Source: Bacteroidota bacterium (GTDB lineage: Bacteria > Bacteroidota > Ignavibacteria > Ignavibacteriales > Ignavibacteriaceae). Taken from it: a stretch of DNA of 6,362 bases. The stretch is from positions 1-6,362 of the forward strand of contig JAEXTR010000284.1 in the NCBI GenBank assembly GCA_023406915.1. Direction: 5' to 3'. Under the pieces are notes generated by a model. It saw nothing but the letters and a program-made list of their open reading frames with translations, had not been told where the DNA came from and did not search any database. Numbering within the stretch: position 1 is the first letter of the stretch; the number at the start of each line of letters is the position of its first letter. The translations under genes were made by a program, and so were the position numbers. Below are positions 5,684 through 6,362 of the stretch, in pieces.

Positions 5684-6362
5684 GGAGTAAACCTTTAATT
5701 CTCTCTGAGTTTTTTCTGTTCGTTGTGTAAGTAATGGATACGATGGTATCACCGTAGTCAATGTCTGTCACAGTTGCCAGCCGGTGAATCTCGGAAATGA
5801 TCTTTGATTCGTGATGTGGCAGCATCACAGACTCAATCCGGTATTCGGACTGGATAAAATCCTTGAGTTTCTCCTGCAGGGCTTCCACCCTCAATCCCCG
5901 CAATGCTGAAATCAGCAGTGCATCCGGGTACTTATGCTGCAGGAATTCAATCCGCTCCTGCGCCTCCGGCAGGTCAATCTTGTTCAGAATCTTCAGCTGC
6001 GGCTTCTGATCACACCCCAGTTGTTTCAGGGTTTCCTCCACCACACTGATATGGTCTTCAAAGTAGGGGTGGGATACATCCACAATATGCAGGATAATGT
6101 GTGCATCCTTTACCTCATTCAGGGTACTCTTAAACGATGCCACCAGGTCAGGGGGGAGTTTTCTGATAAATCCAACGGTATCACTCAGCAGCAATTTTGT
6201 CTGTTTATCAAGCTGAAGTGCCCGGGTGGTGCTGTCCAGTGTAGCAAATAGTTTATCTTCAGCAAGTATCCCCGCATCAGTCAGCAGGTTAAAGAGAGTG
6301 GACTTCCCGGCATTGGTGTAACCCACCAGTGATGCCCGGATCAGATCCCGTCTGCTTTGGGT
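5658..6362 (-). CDS. hflX: HflX-type ribosome-associated GTPase, 5' partial
   Basis: C-terminal 234 residues; the N-terminal HflX domain lies beyond the right edge. The frame runs through the window end (TQSRRDLIRASLVGYTNAGK), so the GTG at 6326 is an internal valine. G motifs, numbered from the first visible codon: P-loop GYTNAGKST (14-22); switch I FATLDSTTR (39-47), with Ser where Pro is common; DTVGFIRKLPPDLVASFKSTL (61 onward), the DxxG motif plus an HflX signature; NKID (127-130); SALRG (152-156). A small C-terminal domain of about 60 residues follows, ending KYEIVT. HflX binds the large ribosomal subunit and in studied bacteria splits stalled ribosomes under heat or antibiotic stress; the role here is inferred from the family. 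The stop codon lies inside hutH, 26 bases past its start. Confidence 0.95.
   Translation of the reverse strand, partial: TQSRRDLIRASLVGYTNAGKSTLFNLLTDAGILAEDKLFATLDSTTRALQLDKQTKLLLSDTVGFIRKLPPDLVASFKSTLNEVKDAHIILHIVDVSHPYFEDHISVVEETLKQLGCDQKPQLKILNKIDLPEAQERIEFLQHKYPDALLISALRGLRVEALQEKLKDFIQSEYRIESVMLPHHESKIISEIHRLATVTDIDYGDTIVSITYTTNRKNSERIKGLLHGKYEIVT
5692..5696 (-). promoter_or_regulatory. Shine-Dalgarno site for hutH, inside hflX
   Basis: On the minus strand AAAGG lies eight bases before the hutH ATG. It sits inside the last codons of hflX, so ribosomes finishing hflX pass over it; this supports the 5683 start and possible translational coupling. Confidence 0.6.

Noticed and set aside
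5684..5761. 26-codon N-terminal extension of hutH
   Set aside because: It would start inside hflX, adds residues unlike any HutH N-terminus, and the ATG at 5683 has a good Shine-Dalgarno site and the expected protein beginning.

Overview
The window looks like a piece of a free-living bacterial chromosome of moderate GC content. The protein sequences fit the Bacteroidota/Chlorobi/Ignavibacteria side of the tree best, but that is an impression from protein style, not a measured placement. There is no prophage, IS transposase, CRISPR array, tRNA or rRNA in it. Nearly all of it is ordinary chromosomal coding sequence, except for one unusual intergenic stretch of about 400 bases.

Layout: (1) bases 3-1931, plus strand, the last 642 codons of tex, an RNA-binding transcription accessory protein; its start lies left of the window. 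(2) Bases 2005-3720, plus strand, a complete 571-residue M14-family zinc carboxypeptidase without a signal peptide, 73 bases after tex and probably able to share its transcript. (3) Bases 3721-4126, a non-coding stretch between two convergent genes, holding six short hairpins. Four of them form two hairpin types (A and B) repeated as an inverted pair of about 80-base units; the other two are copies of a third type (C). T-runs follow the A hairpins in the direction of each incoming gene. (4) Bases 4127-5683, minus strand, complete hutH (histidine ammonia-lyase, 518 residues), with the whole active site recognisable but a Ser-Ser-Gly instead of Ala-Ser-Gly at the cofactor-forming triad. (5) Bases 5658-6362, minus strand, the C-terminal part of hflX, a ribosome-associated GTPase; its last 26 bases overlap the start of hutH, so the two are probably co-transcribed and may be translationally coupled.

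How the genes fit together: tex and hflX are housekeeping/stress genes of transcription and ribosome rescue; hutH and the M14 peptidase belong to amino-acid and peptide catabolism. They do not form one pathway. No other hut gene (hutU, hutI, hutG/F) is visible. The most interesting items are the repeated hairpin array and the changed MIO triad in HutH.
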